Origin: Phytoseiulus persimilis | Lineage: Eukaryota > Arthropoda > Arachnida > Mesostigmata > Phytoseiidae | Assembly: GCA_037576195.1 (NCBI GenBank) | Contig: CM075103.1 | Location: 1,922,001 to 1,986,000, forward strand | Direction: 5' to 3' | Length of the DNA stretch: 64,000 bases | Part shown: positions 35,810-51,000 of the stretch, piece after piece | Position numbering within the stretch: position 1 is the first letter of the stretch | How the letters are laid out: every line of letters starts with the position of its first letter | Translations under genes and position numbers: made by a program | The notes under the pieces: model-generated | Databases searched by the model: none | The model's input: only the letters and a program-made list of their open reading frames with translations | What the model was told of the DNA's origin: nothing

Positions 35810-38370
35810 TCGCGGGTTGGAGCCGGGGCGAGAGGAAGAGAAAATCGGATGAGACGGAACATTTACAGATTTAATCTCGCGAATCTTGCCAGCTCCCCTT
35901 CTCATCTGAAGGCAATCAACAAATTGATATCTTTCCCCCGCTCGTCGGGTCCTCTCCGATGCTCACTCTTTGGCTCTCTCGTTCTCGCTTGTCTTCGTCC
36001 CGCTCCTATTGAAGATAAGAGCTCTTCACATGGGGGGTATCGCTCCGACTGTCGCTCCCTCTTCTCTTTTTTTTGTTGCTACCATAGCTCCTCCTTTGGG
36101 TTTTGGTTGCGAGAGGATGCAAGGTCCCTCGAATTTTCCCAATAAGGGCTTCTGTCAGGGAGCGGAACGTTATCGACCATCTTCCCGTGAACCGTCGTGC
36201 AACGGAAATCGGGAAAGGAGGGACGCGCGCACCGCAAAGGTCCCGAAACCCCTTCCATCCCAATCATAATCGCTGTCGACACCCGAGGCGAATTGGAAAT
36301 TGTTACAATATGTAGGAGAGATGGAGGAGAAGGGTTCACATGCCTGCGAGTCAAATCCCTCGAATTTGTCAGGACTGCCTGTCTCTCCAAGTGGCGGAAA
36401 CCGGGAAGAACACCGAGTGAGATCAGGAGGACGAGTCTGATTCCCCCAGATTTCATCCCTCCACCACCGCTTGCGGGGAGCCAGCGTGAAGGTTCCGTTA
36501 CTCGCTCGACGCGTGATTTTTATTTCGGATCGGGAGGGATCCTTCTCGTCCCAGCAGGATCCCAATAGCGAGGGGATCTTCCTGCCTGCTGCCTCTCGTC
36601 TTCCCCGCTCTGGGTGACAACATTCTTCCCTGATTTTTCCACCGTCGTTTGAGGACAAGTGATTAGAGATGCTGGGCCTTTCCTGAACGTTAATACATAC
36701 GACTGGAGTGTCGGATGAGTTTGTTCGAAACGTTCTACCGTCCTCATTATTTTGAGAAGTAGCTTTTCATTTGTCCTGACAGAAGAACCGGCGTTCGACG
36801 GATATCCCGAATATCAGCAGCGGCGTGTCCCAGTGTGAGATTCCTGAAGATTTGAGATTTCCCCGTCACCTCGGTCCACATTCATTCGAAATGGTTGATT
36901 GGGCACCCTATATCCGAGAGCGAACTTGGAATCGTGATATTCCGGGAACCGTTGGGCGCACAGTGGCGAACGACAACTTTTTGTAAAGCTCTCCTTCGCC
37001 CCTCTGCTTCCATGCAGTCAGTGATCAGATCGCGTGAGATTCAGAGCGAATAAAATCGAATGTTTCTCAATCTTGATGATTGATACCTTTTTCGTGGTCG
37101 GTCAAGAGCCGGTAAACGCCAAAATAACGCCCAGAGCAACTCGCGGAGTTTCATCCTTATGAGCACTTGACCTTCGGAGTTGAGACTCCGAGTAGGTTCC
37201 CGACCAGACCGAGTCCGGAAACTCGAGCAAATTTCCAAGCATCGAGATTTCCTGTTTGAGATTCTGTCTCATCTTCCGAAAGGAGGGAGCGTTCCGCTCC
37301 ACGCCGTGTGCCCAGTGGTTCTCGACATATGGCAATTCCAAGTTTTGTCGAGAATACAAGATTCCAAATAGATAATTTTCAATGAATGTGGACCAAGGAA
37401 CGAGAAAGCTCAAATCTTCAGGAATACGTTCCCTTCCACCGGGAACACGCATTCACTGATTCCGGGAAGATTCGTTGTGATGAGGCTGTTGGCCTGCGAG
37501 ACACTCTCCGAGCTCTCCACGCCGATCTCAAACGGGGTTGATGAAGTTCCCTGACATGTTGACCTTCATCCGTTCGCAGCAGGATTCTGTGATGGGAACA
37601 GCGCGTGATGGAAGTACTCTTCTCATGCATGGGAGTTTCTGCGGGGTGTCTGCAAGTGGGTGGGTTTTCAGCAGTATCTATCGGGAGCTACGCGTCCCGG
37701 AGAGAGGAGAGACATGGAATACCTGATGGAGGGATTCGGGACGACGCACGATGAGACGGCCCGCTATTTCCCTCGGATTCCAATCACTTTCCCTCTGTTA
37801 TGTTATTGGGATGTCGTCCGTCACTCACTGTCCATTTTTGTGAGAGATACAGCCGGGAGTTCGGAGTCACTTCTAAGAAACGTCTGCCAGTATGTCGCCT
37901 CCAGGAGAATCATTTATCCGTGTACCCATGATTTTTTCCCGGACTCCTGATCTTCCCGCTTCATGTCGTGAATTACGCGGCATGCTTTCGGCCGCGTTAA
38001 CTCTGGACTCTCACATTCCCTGCTCTTGGAGCCGTCCGGAACCTGTTTCCTGGAGTAAACTACGGTGACATCGACGCCTCCTCGTCCCCGTCGAACGTGC
38101 AATGCTTGGGAAACAAGTCGTGGAAGCGATCCGGGAGTGGATGACGACCCTCCCTGCACTCGTGAGGGAGAAGCGCTTTCAACACTGTTACCAAGATAAA
38201 TTTTCGGGAAGAAATGAACCGAGGAGATCTCCGAGGCGAGCGAGCGGATCATCTTCGTTCCATGTCCGTCGAAAACAAAATGGATTTCCGTCTATTGATT
38301 TACAACTAGATGGGCGGGTTCATCGGTTGCGTTATTATAGGGTGAGCTGCTCGCTTGCTGGCCATCCATT

Positions 38371-38400
38371 CAGCCAGCCAGCCAGCCAGCCGGCCGGCCA
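38371..38400 (+). repeat. (CAGC)n/(CCGG)n tract
   Basis: Five CAGC units pass into CCGGCCGG, a low-complexity tetranucleotide repeat. Confidence 0.85.
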
Positions 38401-41400
38401 CCGAGTCCTACCGGTAGGCCCGATAGACAGTCTCAGCTAGCCGTACGAGTGATATATGAAGAGCGATGTAAGACACAGATCCGCTCGCCAGCGCCCGTAT
38501 AAAGCACCTAGTCGAGCTGAGTAATGGTTGTAGAGATGATTCCGTAACTGGATCAGGAATAACTTTGATACTCCTAATCAAAACTCGTTCGATGTCTCCA
38601 TCCGAGTTCGAGGAAGACAAGAAGCGATTTGTTCCCGTTCTCCCAGCGTTCCGAAAACGCCTTTGAGTTCGTTCTCCGGTGACACGACCGTGTATTGACC
38701 GATGGATTTCCGAAAGCTTATTGAAAATATCGTTTTCTCTCAAAACCATCCAAGTCAAAGAGATATGTAGCGTATCGCTCTAAGGGTTCGTCGTACGACG
38801 GCCGCGGGGCCCTCTTCTGCGAGCGGGTACTCCGTGTCGTCAAAGGACCGTCATCGGAAAATCAGGTTCCCGGAGCTTGACATTTCTGCAAGGTTTGCTC
38901 ATCCTGTTTCGCCATCTGCCGCGGAGCTTGGAGGAGCGAATGTGTTTGAGTGAGCCAACGGCGTAATCGAGGGAAGAGTTCCGAGATTATTCAACGACGC
39001 CCGCGTGCCCAACTGTTCTGAGTTGGAGTGTCCAAGGGCAGACTCAGATCCCTCTCGAGCGTTGCTTCAACGTCCTGATTTCGATCGCATTCGTTCGAAT
39101 TGAAATTCGAACATCGAACTCCAGCAGAGCTTGAATACGCTGCTAATTCTGTGACCGAGCTATCAATAGTAGCTTATCTTTGGGGGCGGAGTCGGACAGC
39201 GCGGCTCTCGGACAGGGTGTCGTTGAGATCGTTAGACTTTGCAGCATACCGCAAACATCGAAAAGCTGCAATCCCATCGCAACCTTTCCCGAACAACGAG
39301 GGGTCGGCTGGTTGGTTGGTTCTTCGGATAGTATCTATTTTCAATACTGATTAGCATCTTGATTGAATCGAGCGCCAACGGGCGCCAGATGACGGTTCTC
39401 CTATGGCTGCTGCTGCTGCTGGAGCTGGTCCTCCGCTCATCCTTCCTTTCTAACGCGTGGATTGCGACGACGACACCTCGAGGAGAATATTCGCCGCATC
39501 CTGGTACTGAGCTCGATCACAGAGAAATCCCGCGCCGATCAATGGCGAATCTATCGGATTTCAAGAAGCCGTTATGAAGACGTCCCGCGGGAAGTTCGCT
39601 GAACGAAACTTCCCAACTCCTCACTCCTGACCGGGGGGGATCAGTGGTGAGTCGAATGTCCAGGGTTGGTCAGATTCGCCCGACGAATTGCAAGAGAACG
39701 CGTTCTCCGATCTGTCGGACAAGGGCGAACGGAGTCCTGGGAACGGAAATTCCTCTGAGCGTTTCAATGGCGAGTCGATGAACGAGTTGGCGTCTAGGAT
39801 CCAGACTCGGGGTTGTTGCTGCCGACGTCATACATAGTGAGGTGTCTCCGACAAAAGCGCCATACGACGACTTTCCAGGAGGTTTTTGCTCTGAAGCAGC
39901 TTCGCTCCTTGGAGGGAAACCAAAAACAGGGCGGCAAAATCAACCGGGATGAGATTGTCACAGCGGACAAAAAGGTGAGGCAACTCAGGTGGCCAATGCA
40001 TAATCTCGAAAGTCTCTTGAAGGACATGTGCAAACAAGGACGTAGGAAAAAACCGAACGAAGACCGTGTGGTTGCCCAAGGCGGAGTGCTCGCTTGATGA
40101 GAAAAAATGAGAACGATAATGATGATGGCGGCCGCAGCAGCGGCGGTGGTGATAAAAACTGAACGAGACAAAAACAAATAAATAAGGAGCGACGAAACGA
40201 ACGAGGCAACGGACAGCGTGAGCCGGCGGGAAGATGCAGAAGTGGCCTAACTAAAGAGGAGGAAGACGAAAGTACTTTCGACGCACTTTGTTTGAGGCTT
40301 CGAATGGAGTGGAAAACAAGATAGCGAGTGGAGGAAGAAGCAGCGAGCTACGAGCAGCGGGCGACTGACCGGCAGGCAGACAGGCGCGCTGGCAAGCGTA
40401 GCAACGGGAGAAACAACGGGCCGACTTGACGTCCATCGCAGAGAAACCATTAGGCAAGAAAAGCAAGAAGATGGACCAAGGGCACTGCCCAACGAGGAGT
40501 TTGGGCTGCGTGGACGAACAACACCACAACCTTCGCCACCGCTGCCACATCGGGACCGCTACCACAACAAATGCCGCGAGTGAGCGGACACTGGCCGCAT
40601 ACGAGGCCGAGTTCCCTCGCGTTGTCCGTCAAATAACGATTCCCCGACTCGAAGACATCATTCATTCTATCCACGCCTCGAGGCTCGAGAACGTCATCGG
40701 AGCAGGATCACGGACGCCTCGGGATCACGCGAAGCCGTGTGCTAGTCTGGATTACAGGTCAGAGAATAGATGTGAATCCAATCACGGAAACCTCAGTTTT
40801 CAGTCAGCGCAAACGCGATTGTCGGGAATCGGAGCGAGGCCCATTGTCGCCGTCCGTGCCTCTATCGGGAGGAGCGCTGCTTCCACAATCGTACGCACTC
40901 ACATCGAATCAAGTTCTCAAAGAGAACGCGGAGGTATTCGAGCGGCCGGTGGGGTTCAACTGTCGTCGACACAACTTGCGAACAAAAGTCGCTCTCAATC
41001 GTTTTCCATTCTCAGTCAAACAGTCTCGCGCGAGCTCGCAGTCGGTCGCATTTCGCCGGCCTCGTTTTCAGAAATTATTTCCTTCGTTCTTGTTTCCGTT
41101 GTCGCTGACTCCGTCGTCACCCTTCAATGATGGCATTGGCTCCTGATCCCATTCTCAAGCTATCGGCGGTGGTGACGGTGGCGGCTGTGGCGGCGGCGGC
41201 AACAACGGCGCGGCGACGGAGTAGCAGCGACGCTGGCTTAATTCTCAATGCGGAGGAAAGAAACGCAGAGGGAAGTAGGAAACTGAGCTGAATCAACCGG
41301 CGAGTGAGTGAGCCAAGGCGAGTTTGAATTTGCCGCCGTTCTCCGGAGAGTGCTTTTTTATGTGCGGGTGCAACGGAGTTGCTCTCTGCTGGAGAGAGAC

Positions 41401-41403
41401 TTC

Positions 41404-41440
41404 TAGAGAGAGAGGGAGAGGAAGAGAGAGAGAGAGAGGG
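41404..41440 (+). repeat. (GA)n-rich tract
   Basis: Imperfect AG dinucleotide repeat with GG interruptions. Confidence 0.85.
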
Positions 41441-44400
41441 AAAGACTCTCGGTGCTTGCATGATCCTGTCGATCCTTGGCATTCTCTTCGAGTATCCACG
41501 CACGCCTCTCGGCCTCTGTCAACATTGGCCTCCTCGGTTCTGGTCCGCTGGCGTCACGCTGGAGAGCGTGCTCGAGTTTCAGGTGCTACCATCTATTGTT
41601 CGGAATTCTATCGTATCTCGCGAAGCCGGAATCCACGGATCACTCCCTTCGATTTCGATAAGGTTCTCTATCGGGTTCAGTCGCTGTTCGTTACTCTCCC
41701 CGCTATGTCGGATAAAATGCACTAGTGAACCCAGCCGCGGCGCCTACGGCAGACTCCCCGGGCTGGAGATTCATGGATTCTAGACGACCGGGAGCTGCTC
41801 ACTCGACATCAGGAGGTCATATTGAGTATGCCAAGGTGTTTTCGCGTTCAGGCATCCGTATGGAAGAACTCCTGGTTCCAGTCAGTGATACAGCATCGGA
41901 CCTGTATGGGAATGACGTTTGTTTGAAGCTCAACGACGTTCTTGAGCCGTGTCACTATATGCCTTCAGACTAGGTTCAAGGTCGTGATATTCGGTCGACG
42001 ACGTAGTTAACGACCATGTTTAGCGTCCTGGAAGAGACGGTTTTTGTCGCCGCTGATCAGATCAGGAAAAGCGATCGCGCATATCGTATAGAAACGCGTG
42101 CCGACGTCCTCGCCTATTTCAATCTGTCAGCCGGCTTCTGTCAACATTCGACGCGCCATCGTAAAACTCCCCTGCGATTTCGCACCGTTTTGCCAGAGTA
42201 TGTAGCACCAACGGTGTAGTCTTGCGACCGAACCCAAAGAAATGGGGGCAATGCCAAGGGTTACATCGTATTCGAATCAAGCAGTGGATTGGGTTCCCGA
42301 GAGGCGATTCATCCTCGGGGTAAACCACGACCGAAAACGTGTTGCCTTGGGCCAGGTATTGTTGATGGATGCATTATTCCATTCAGCCAACACGTACACG
42401 TCAGCTTGCATATAAATATGCGTTCGTCCAGTCTTCGACTCTGGTGAGTGGTTTCGGTTTTTCGTTCATTAATTCATAGCAGTAAGCAGGATACGAGGGT
42501 TCGTCTTGTTCTCCCACGGGTTCCGTTGCTGTTTGCTGGATTCAGGCGCAGTCATTGGTTGGCTGGCGAACTCGTTCGGTGTCGATTCCTCGGTCTCCAG
42601 GACCAATCTAGTCTGCTGAGCTGTGAACAAAATGGAAGGGTCCCGAGCGTAGTGAGCAAAGCCAAGCTAAGAATCTATCGCGCACCTCATTAGTAGTTCG
42701 GTTGTGGTGGGAAGAGGTGGACCTGTCTGCAGTTTGGATCTTTGGAAGTCAGGTCTCCCAAGGGCCTCCATTACCCGTTAGCCTTAGCTTTTCTGACACC
42801 TTTTCACCCTAAGCCTACAGACCCCATCAGAGCGCTTGCACACTCCCTCGCTCGCTCACTGGACGGCCGGCCGGCTAGCGCCCAAGTGCTGCTGATCGCG
42901 CTTTAATAGGAAGTCTCTGGCTGTTCCTCATACTCCCGACTGCCGTTGCTTCCTTTTGCCACTCACCAGCCTCTCAGCACGGTCCCGCCCGCCTTGGAGG
43001 TTTTACCGAAATCTATGCGACATCACGTCTGTGCCGTCGTGTATCCTTGAGACGCCGGCCAGCTCAGCCCCCCTCCCGTCCGTTTTCCGGTCGCCCGTCC
43101 GCGCACCCCTGGATGAGCGAGCACAACTCGTTCCTAATTTCTATATCATTTCGAGCCTTTGTCACGTTCCGCGGGAACACAGGCCGAGCGAGTTTACCTT
43201 GACACGCGAAGTACTGACTCCAACGATTATTCAAGTGGGGACAGACGCAGGAATATTTCAGTGAGGATTCCTTAGAGAAGGTATTGGCGGCCTGGCACGC
43301 GCGAAGGGTATCGCGAATTGAACTCGTTCATCTGAGTAACATCCGAGAAAATGCTTTCATCCGAGCGGCTGAAACCCACATTGTCAACAGGGAGCGAACC
43401 CTTCAGCTCAAAGATGCGGATCCTGCGAAACTTAGCCTTTAATCTCGCGGTTCAAGGCCGCCAGCATCGGCTTCCGGTGGGAAGGCTGACATTGTTTATC
43501 GGGGACATCGAGAATGCACTTAAGCCCTCGTATGAATAATCCATATTCCAATCCAAAGTATGAAATATCGAGCAAGCGTTTCTGCCGGCTCCGTACTCGG
43601 CTCTGGAAGTCTTAGAACTTCCGCGACGGTTGCACCGCATGACGCGTACCGCGAATTTCGAGCTCAATCCGGAATCGGAAGAATATTGACGACACGCCCG
43701 GAACCTTCATCTGCGCCGTGCGGCGAACGAAACAATTGGTGAATATTCGAAGGAAGCTACTGCGAGCCCGCCGAAGGCTTCTTAGCATAAACAACTCGAT
43801 GAGCGGCCGACTCCAAGCTTTCCGAGGGAATGCTTCGTTTGCCCGGCGTCGAGTCCCTGAGGCTCGTGCTTTTGCGCAGGGGCAACAGAAGTTCGATCGT
43901 TCGAGGAAGCCATTTCACCACAGGTCAGTGTGTCGGACGACCCTGAAGGTCATCGACGCGTATCGCAGGCGTCAGAATTGCAAAAAAAGCGTTCTCGTTG
44001 GCACTTTTTTGGACTTCCTACGTGGGGCCGATGGAACAGACGCACGGTGGGCTCTTTTATTGAGTGAGACGAGCCGTTGTGTCTATATTCCTGCAGTCGA
44101 AAGGTTTGAGTAGACTTCTTCCCTCCGTGCGATGTATCAACAAAGGGAGCACACATAACCCGCTTGGTTGCAGGCTTGCACAGTAAGGAAAAGGTGGCGA
44201 CTGAAGAAGCCGCCGCTGCTCTAAACAAACCTCCGGGAGAAGATTCCTGCCTCTAATATATGTGTGTGACACCCGCCCCGGGTGCCAACCGTACCTGTGT
44301 GGAAATTCCGAGTCGGTCCTGGATCCGGAGATTCGGGACACCACCACGGAATTGCCCTCTGCAGTTGCACGGCACCGACTTCGAACGCCTCGTTTCCGCG

Positions 44401-47400
44401 ATCAGGCCATCCGCGTTTTTACGCCAATCAAGTTGGATAACGTGTGATCCGCCGCGTCAAGTGGCTCGATCGACCGCACATGTCGTTTCTAGGATCCGTG
44501 TACGGAACCGCGGCGATGCTCGGGAAAGAATCATCTCTCGGAGGAACTGTTGATTTTCGTATTCGACCGTCTTGCAGATGAAAAAACAAACCTGCCCCGC
44601 GGTACCTCTTACGCAAACACCGATGCGCAGAATCGCTTTTGATCGAGTCTTCAGCGGGCCCCAGCCGAGGACTCGAGTTCGCGCCTTCTGAGCAGGAGCA
44701 GCTGAATATTTAACAAAACGTGTACGCTCGGTACAGGTTTCGACCGACGCGACGGCTAGGGCTGGGAGGTATGACCCGTTCAACTGGAGAATCCAATGAG
44801 ATGACACTCGATGCGAGTTAGGAAACTCGTTTCGGAGGAATGTGTTATTCCTTCCCGAAGAAGCCGAGCGGATACGTGCGTCACGTGCCGTGTCCTTGGT
44901 CTTCCGATCGGGATGTCGGAGCTCCGCCTTGCCGTGAGTGAGGGGATCCGCTGCTCTGGGAGCCTTCCGAAACCATCCACGCACGTCAGCTCGCTGGCCA
45001 CGTGCTCGAGCGTTTTTTCAGAGTTCATTAGCACCTGGGCATCATTTCACGAAATAAACGAGAATCGCTTGCAAGCGCTATTTGCACCCTCCATCAAGGT
45101 TTGAGATAATTGCACGGCGTTGTTTGCGCATTCTCAAAACCATGAAAACGGAGCGGAAGGAGGAGCGAAATGTATAGAAATGCGTGCCTGTGGGAGTGCA
45201 CTGCAACATGCGTACGTATGCATGTACCCACATGCAGCGGGTCGCGGTCGTCCGCCCGCCCGCCCGTCAACGTTTCTCCCCAGTTAGTGGTCACGAAATC
45301 ACGCAGGCTAATGCAAGTCTTGCTCGCTCGCTCGCTGGCCCGGTGGAGCTGTGTGCCGGAATGAATGCGAGCAAACGAGCGAAGCAACTCATTGCTGGCT
45401 GCGTCGGTGTGGGCGCAGCTCCTCGCTTCAAGTGGGAGCTTCTTCAGATGAGTTGAGTATTTAATTATTTAGCGAAATGCCCCCGAGACGCTTCCCTCTC
45501 CCTCGCTAGCTCGCTCGTTGGCTCGCAAAGGTAATTCAATTTCAGAAGCCATTCTATTACCCGACTCGACGATGACGACGACGGCAACAACGACGAGGCG
45601 AGGTCGGCGACGACCTTGATGCAGCTTCGCCTTTTCTGGAGGCTATTTGCCTAGGGTTGTGCGGAGCGGAAAAACTCGACGTCATTTGTAGTGAAAATCT
45701 TCGTCTCATGAATCTTGCGACCCTGCGAGACTCGTCGTGTATCGCTCACAGCCGAAGTAAACAGACCACGAAACACTGGCCGCACAGCTTAACAGGGAAG
45801 AAATTCACGCGCACGCTACTCAATGAGAAGCCTCCGACGTCCACATTGGGAATTCATAAGAAGCAGACTCCGCCAGGCTGACAGCGACGGCGAGAGGAAC
45901 ACGGCAATTCCTTTCAGGAATGAAGAGATTTCTTCGAGTCTCTCAGCATGACGTATCGCTATGTGGGCTCATGGGAGAAACAAGGCCCCGATGTCAGACC
46001 CGTTCTTCCAGTGGACAGGGTGGCCTTTAATGGCCCCCAAATGAACGTTTAGCTTTGAGAGAACAATGTATCCTCGATTTGGGCCGATGACCAGTCCCTT
46101 CAGAGCACTGGCTCGCTGCGCCAACCGTCGTTGCTGCGTCTGGCTTCTTGCAGTCCGGCTCCCCCCAGCCTCCGCTTTTCCTCCTACTCGTTCCCCTACT
46201 CTCCGTCCGCCGGGCTGTAGCAACTGCATATTGTATGAGACGACGCTCTGCTTCTCTTGGGGACAGATGAGGTCCACTTACCGTGAGAGGCCCCAAACCG
46301 CTCCCCTCAGAAAAAGAGCCCGCTCCCCCGTTTGGACCGAGCAGCAAGAAGAACGACGATTAAATTCTTGAATCGTTCCCGATAAACGCCTGACATCCGC
46401 GAAATCAAGTCATCATGCTCCACGCTTGGTTCTCGCTCGCGGTGTTCTGGAAACGAGCCCTGTCCGCGTTCTGGCAGCTTCTGTCGTTCATTCCCGCATC
46501 GATGAAGTGGCCCCTGGGCGGCCACATGAGGCCCTCACGCCCGGAGGCCTGGTAAGTGCACTCCAGCCCGTGGAGGAGACGAAGCAACCAAAGAGCGTGA
46601 GTCGGAGGTCGGATCTTAAGGGTATCCTGTTGGGAACTCTTCCCCACGTGAACGCTCGTATGGGATTCCAGCGATCTCCTCGATGACCACCGGTCGAGGC
46701 GTCTCGATTCGCCATCGAATTCAGCTCCCACTGTCAACAATATACAAAATTCCCGGATTTTTTGTGGAAGGTCGCTCAGGTATTCGGAAGTCCACCCGAA
46801 TGGACGAAGGTATTGAAGCCCACGCTCATCCACTGGCTCGATAGCCGGGATCGGCCGCAACACGAAGGGATCAGAGAGTTCTATCCTGAAACAATCATCA
46901 GCTGCCAATCGCGGAAATCGGGAGAATCATCCTCTGGAACTTGATGTATGGACTGAGATCAAGTCGTCTCCGATTATCCGGCCTGGGAAAGATGACGTAC
47001 ATCAACAAGGCTGGCGCTGATTGCGTCAGAAAATGAGCATCGATTGACATTCATAATTGTCACAGTGAATAGTCGGCAGCTTGCTCCCTCAGTCGTCCGT
47101 CAGGGATTTTTTTTCTATGGGCAGAATCATATTGTCGGGGAAAAGACTTCCACGGTACTCTTGGACAGAATCTGTCGATGACGCACCCCTCCCCTCTATG
47201 TCTCCTGATGATGGGGTTTCTGGCCTTTTCGCTGAAACTACTTCCATTCTCAGCGCCTCCAGGGACTGATACGCTTCGGGCCGGGTCCATTTTCTCAACC
47301 TCAGGAGTTTCTTTGACGTTCAAGTCTAAGATTAAGGTGACGTGTCAGGAGCTGCTGACCAATGAGAGGGTTCGACTGGATCGCCTGGTTCGAGAAGAAT

Positions 47401-48056
47401 CAAGACTCGGATCTCTTCGAGGCTAATCTCAAGTTCTGATTCCAAGTAATCATTCGAATCAAAAATCATTCTGGCTGCCAGTGGCGGCAATCTTTTCAAC
47501 AACATACCGAGATTCCAATTCATCGCTGGCACGCGCTCATCGAGGCGTTCATGGAAATCTACTGTTCGGTGATATCTTCCCGGTTCCGTCCATTCTCGCA
47601 AGACCTCAATAGTTGCCGAGGAGTTGTTACAGTTTTCCACCAACCAAATGAATTGTTTTCATTGGGACTGAGTGCGAGTCAAAAGCCTGCGAGGATCACA
47701 GCCCTGATTGACTTCCAACGGAAACCAAGAAACGTCGGAGAAGGGGCTCCAGCTGGTTTGAAACTCCAAGGTACGGTTCGATCCGAGATTTCCACAAAGC
47801 CACCGGCGGGCGTCCTCGAGGGATGGTCCCGCGTTCCGTTGGATGTCCGAGGAGCTAAAGTAGAGATTCGCTGAATCTTGACGGAACAGGGTGATCATGT
47901 TTATTCGCCGGTGATTCGTGAGTGTGAAAAGTTACGAGAGAGGCCGACAGCGTTTGTAAATGAGACTTCAATAGGGGCTGCTCGGTGTGACTGATATGAG
48001 TGGAGGCGGGCGGGCGCCTTATGCTGTGGCGTGGCGGCGAGGGAGGGAAGGAGCGC

Positions 48057-48072
48057 TTTTTTTTTTTTTTTT
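48057..48072 (+). repeat. T homopolymer (16 nt)
   Basis: Uninterrupted T run. It could mark the A-tail of an old retroposed sequence on the minus strand, but no flanking target duplication was found. Confidence 0.85.
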
Positions 48073-51000
48073 ATGGGAGAATACGTTCGGAAAGCCATGA
48101 GATTGAGAGTGGGACGAGAGACCAGTGTAGTAAGAGGGGAGAAGAAGGATTGAACAAGCAGCCCGTGGTGCCATAAAGCGCCTAAAATGATTCGACAGTA
48201 AATGTCAAAAGGCGACGGCGGCTGCAGCGGTCTCTTTGGGCCATAGCGCCGTCGAATCGCTGGCTTTTCCCCTTCATGTCTTTCGAACAGCCGCCGCGGC
48301 AGGCCTCGGCAGCAAAGAAAACACCAAAGGACTCGAATTAAACAAACCGAATCGCTCGTGTTTCGAGAGCGGCGTTCGTCTCTCTCGAGAGTTGCCTCTA
48401 TTTCCGAGAAGCCGGTGAAAACTTCACGTATTGGAATCGATGAGCGGCCATCGAGTCATTCCAGCTCTTCGCATCCTCTGCGCTCGTGGTGTAGCTCTGA
48501 GTTTCGTCGCGGGTCTTGTTTCTCGAGGAATGGAATCCTGGATTTGTTCGATGCTTCTGTCGCCGTTTCCGGGCTCGGTTCGCCTCTGTTTACATTGTCT
48601 CATTCACCGATCTCGGTAGCGATGTTGTTGAACCAGCACGCGAAAAATATTTCATCCAGGGAACTCCGCATTGGAACCGTTCCTGCGAAACCATAAATGT
48701 GTGGGAGCCATGACGAACGCTCCGTCTACGATCGTGGGATAGTTCCAGAGGGTAACTCGGACGAACGTTCAACTTTGACGGAACCCCGTGGCCGTCTGCT
48801 GGCTCGTCACTCCTGAGACATGACGGCCGAATATACCAATCGTGGCCGATATCTAAGAGCTCAGGCCGAGCTCAGCTTTCGCCTGGCTCTCCGTAGTAGC
48901 CTCGACTATACTGAGATTTCAGTCATTCGGTTCCGACGAAAGACGACCTGCCTGCTCAGTGATGAATATAATTGTGCTTTCCTGACAACATTGCTGTATG
49001 TGTATCACACGCGATATCCAATCCAAGCTCTTCTCCAAGGAAAATGTTTCTTGGGGAACGATAATGCCTCGACCAGAGTTTTGAAATCGAGAGTGATTGC
49101 TCGCCCCGTTGGAGGAGGAGATAATCGGCTCCACAAGATAAGCGTTCGCTTTCTCTGGGATTGCCGCGCTCGATGAATACCCGGAACATCCAATTTCTGA
49201 AGAGGCCACGATCTCCATGAAGCGAGCGAGGCGATCGCTAAGCGTCATGATTGGAATCGACGCTGAACAAACACGACTTGGATGAGCAGCTCGAACGAAT
49301 AACCAAGAGATGGGGCAGCTGTCGACGCTCACGACTTCACGCGGAAATATCCAAATTCTGTGAATCGCTTTCAGAACTGATACGTGCACGGGACGCGTGC
49401 ATAAGGCTGCGGAGCCGCGGCTGTTTTTTGAGTCTGTGGAGTCTTTGCGATTGAGAGGAACTGTCCATCTCGAGAACAAAGGCTCAAAACGTATAGCGAC
49501 TCGTGGAAGTCCGACGGATTGAATGCGATCACCTCTAACTTTCGCAGATAGCGAGCCTCCCCTCCCAACCGCTTCTTCCGGAGACCGTACCACACGTAGA
49601 ACCTATGGGGAAACGTCTCGTCATGTGACGAGGTTTCCTGAGAGGGAGCTCTCCGATCGTTCTCGATTTCGCTGGTCAAGTCCACTCTCCGACCGGCTCG
49701 CTACACTCCGATTTCCTCGTCTGACGCGTTGCTCTGTCCGGCAATTTAGCGCTTTTCCAAGGTGCATGAGTGCTAATGTATTCCATGGTACACTGATGGT
49801 GATGATGGTAGGATTCGCGAGTGACTGAGCTCAATCCCGCCTTATCTGAACAGACGAGTCGAATTAGTCCGATCAGCGTTCGCTCAACTCTCTTCGAAAG
49901 TTTCAGAGTTGTGATAGTTTGAATATCGACCCCTCGATTGGCTCCCAGGTGGACTTCGATTGGAAATGATCGGTACGGGTTCATTCATTGATCGGAGACC
50001 AAGAACACAGTCCGTCGAATGGATGAGAAGAACATCAGTGTCCCTTGATGAGATCCCACCCTGACCTGTGTTTTCCAAAGAACCAACTCCCTTACCCTTC
50101 GGAGGTCCCAAATTACGGCCGAGTGGTTACCTGTAGCAATTCGGACGGCAGCTCAGCCCCAGTGTCTCTCACTCCAGCTCTAGAAGCTCTGAGGTGGGAC
50201 TCGTTCCCACATCCGCAGTCAGCGGACGCCCAGAAGAGATCCGGTCGGGAGAAACGTCATGACCTCACGTCGGAGCCAAAGCATACGTCACGAGTTGGAG
50301 ATCTCTATTTTCTCTCGCTCCGAAGAAATAGCTTTGCATTGATTGTGAGGACCGAGGGTGTCGGCGAGAGAGGAGCGCCGCTGTGGAACGTCCTGCCTCT
50401 GAAACGTCCCGCGCGAAGAAATGGCTCGATAGCGGCCGGCACGATCATTTTCTCCTCGGTCGCTCAGGAAGCAGCCAGCCAAGCCGGTCGGTCGGGCGCG
50501 GAGGAGAGAATCTGCTTCATATTTCTCGTCCCCCGTTCTCCGCATTGTTCCCCCTATTGTCTGTCGGCAAGATATGAAGATACGAAAGAGAACAGAGCTT
50601 TTGAAGATCAGCTTCCGCTTGTCGACTCCGGGGCTGGGGTAGAATTAGTGGCTTAATAGAAAGATGTCTCTCTTCTGCCTCTCGAGCGCTCGTTGTTCGC
50701 TTCCACTTGAATCGAGTCAATCGAGCGAGCGGACGAAGCAGCCATTTTCAGAGTAGCGAAACAGGCGAGCACCGGAGAGTGATACACTGAAAGGTTGCTG
50801 AGATAGCTATCTCTCGAGGTTTCGATAAGACGGTCGTGCAGCCTTGGGAGAGTGCACGTGGCTGCATTGGCGGAGAAACAATGATCGAACGCATGCAACA
50901 AAGGCCGTCTTCAACGGGAGAGGCTCCCAGGCCACCGATGAATCGAATGAGGTGTTTGACGACTTTTCGTCCGCTCGATTTTCCACCGTCGTCGCAATCG

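Noticed and set aside
40426-41130. 234-codon plus-strand frame starting MTSIAEKPLGKKSKK
   Set aside because: Composition drifts along the frame and the opposite strand is also open over part of it. No motif recognised.
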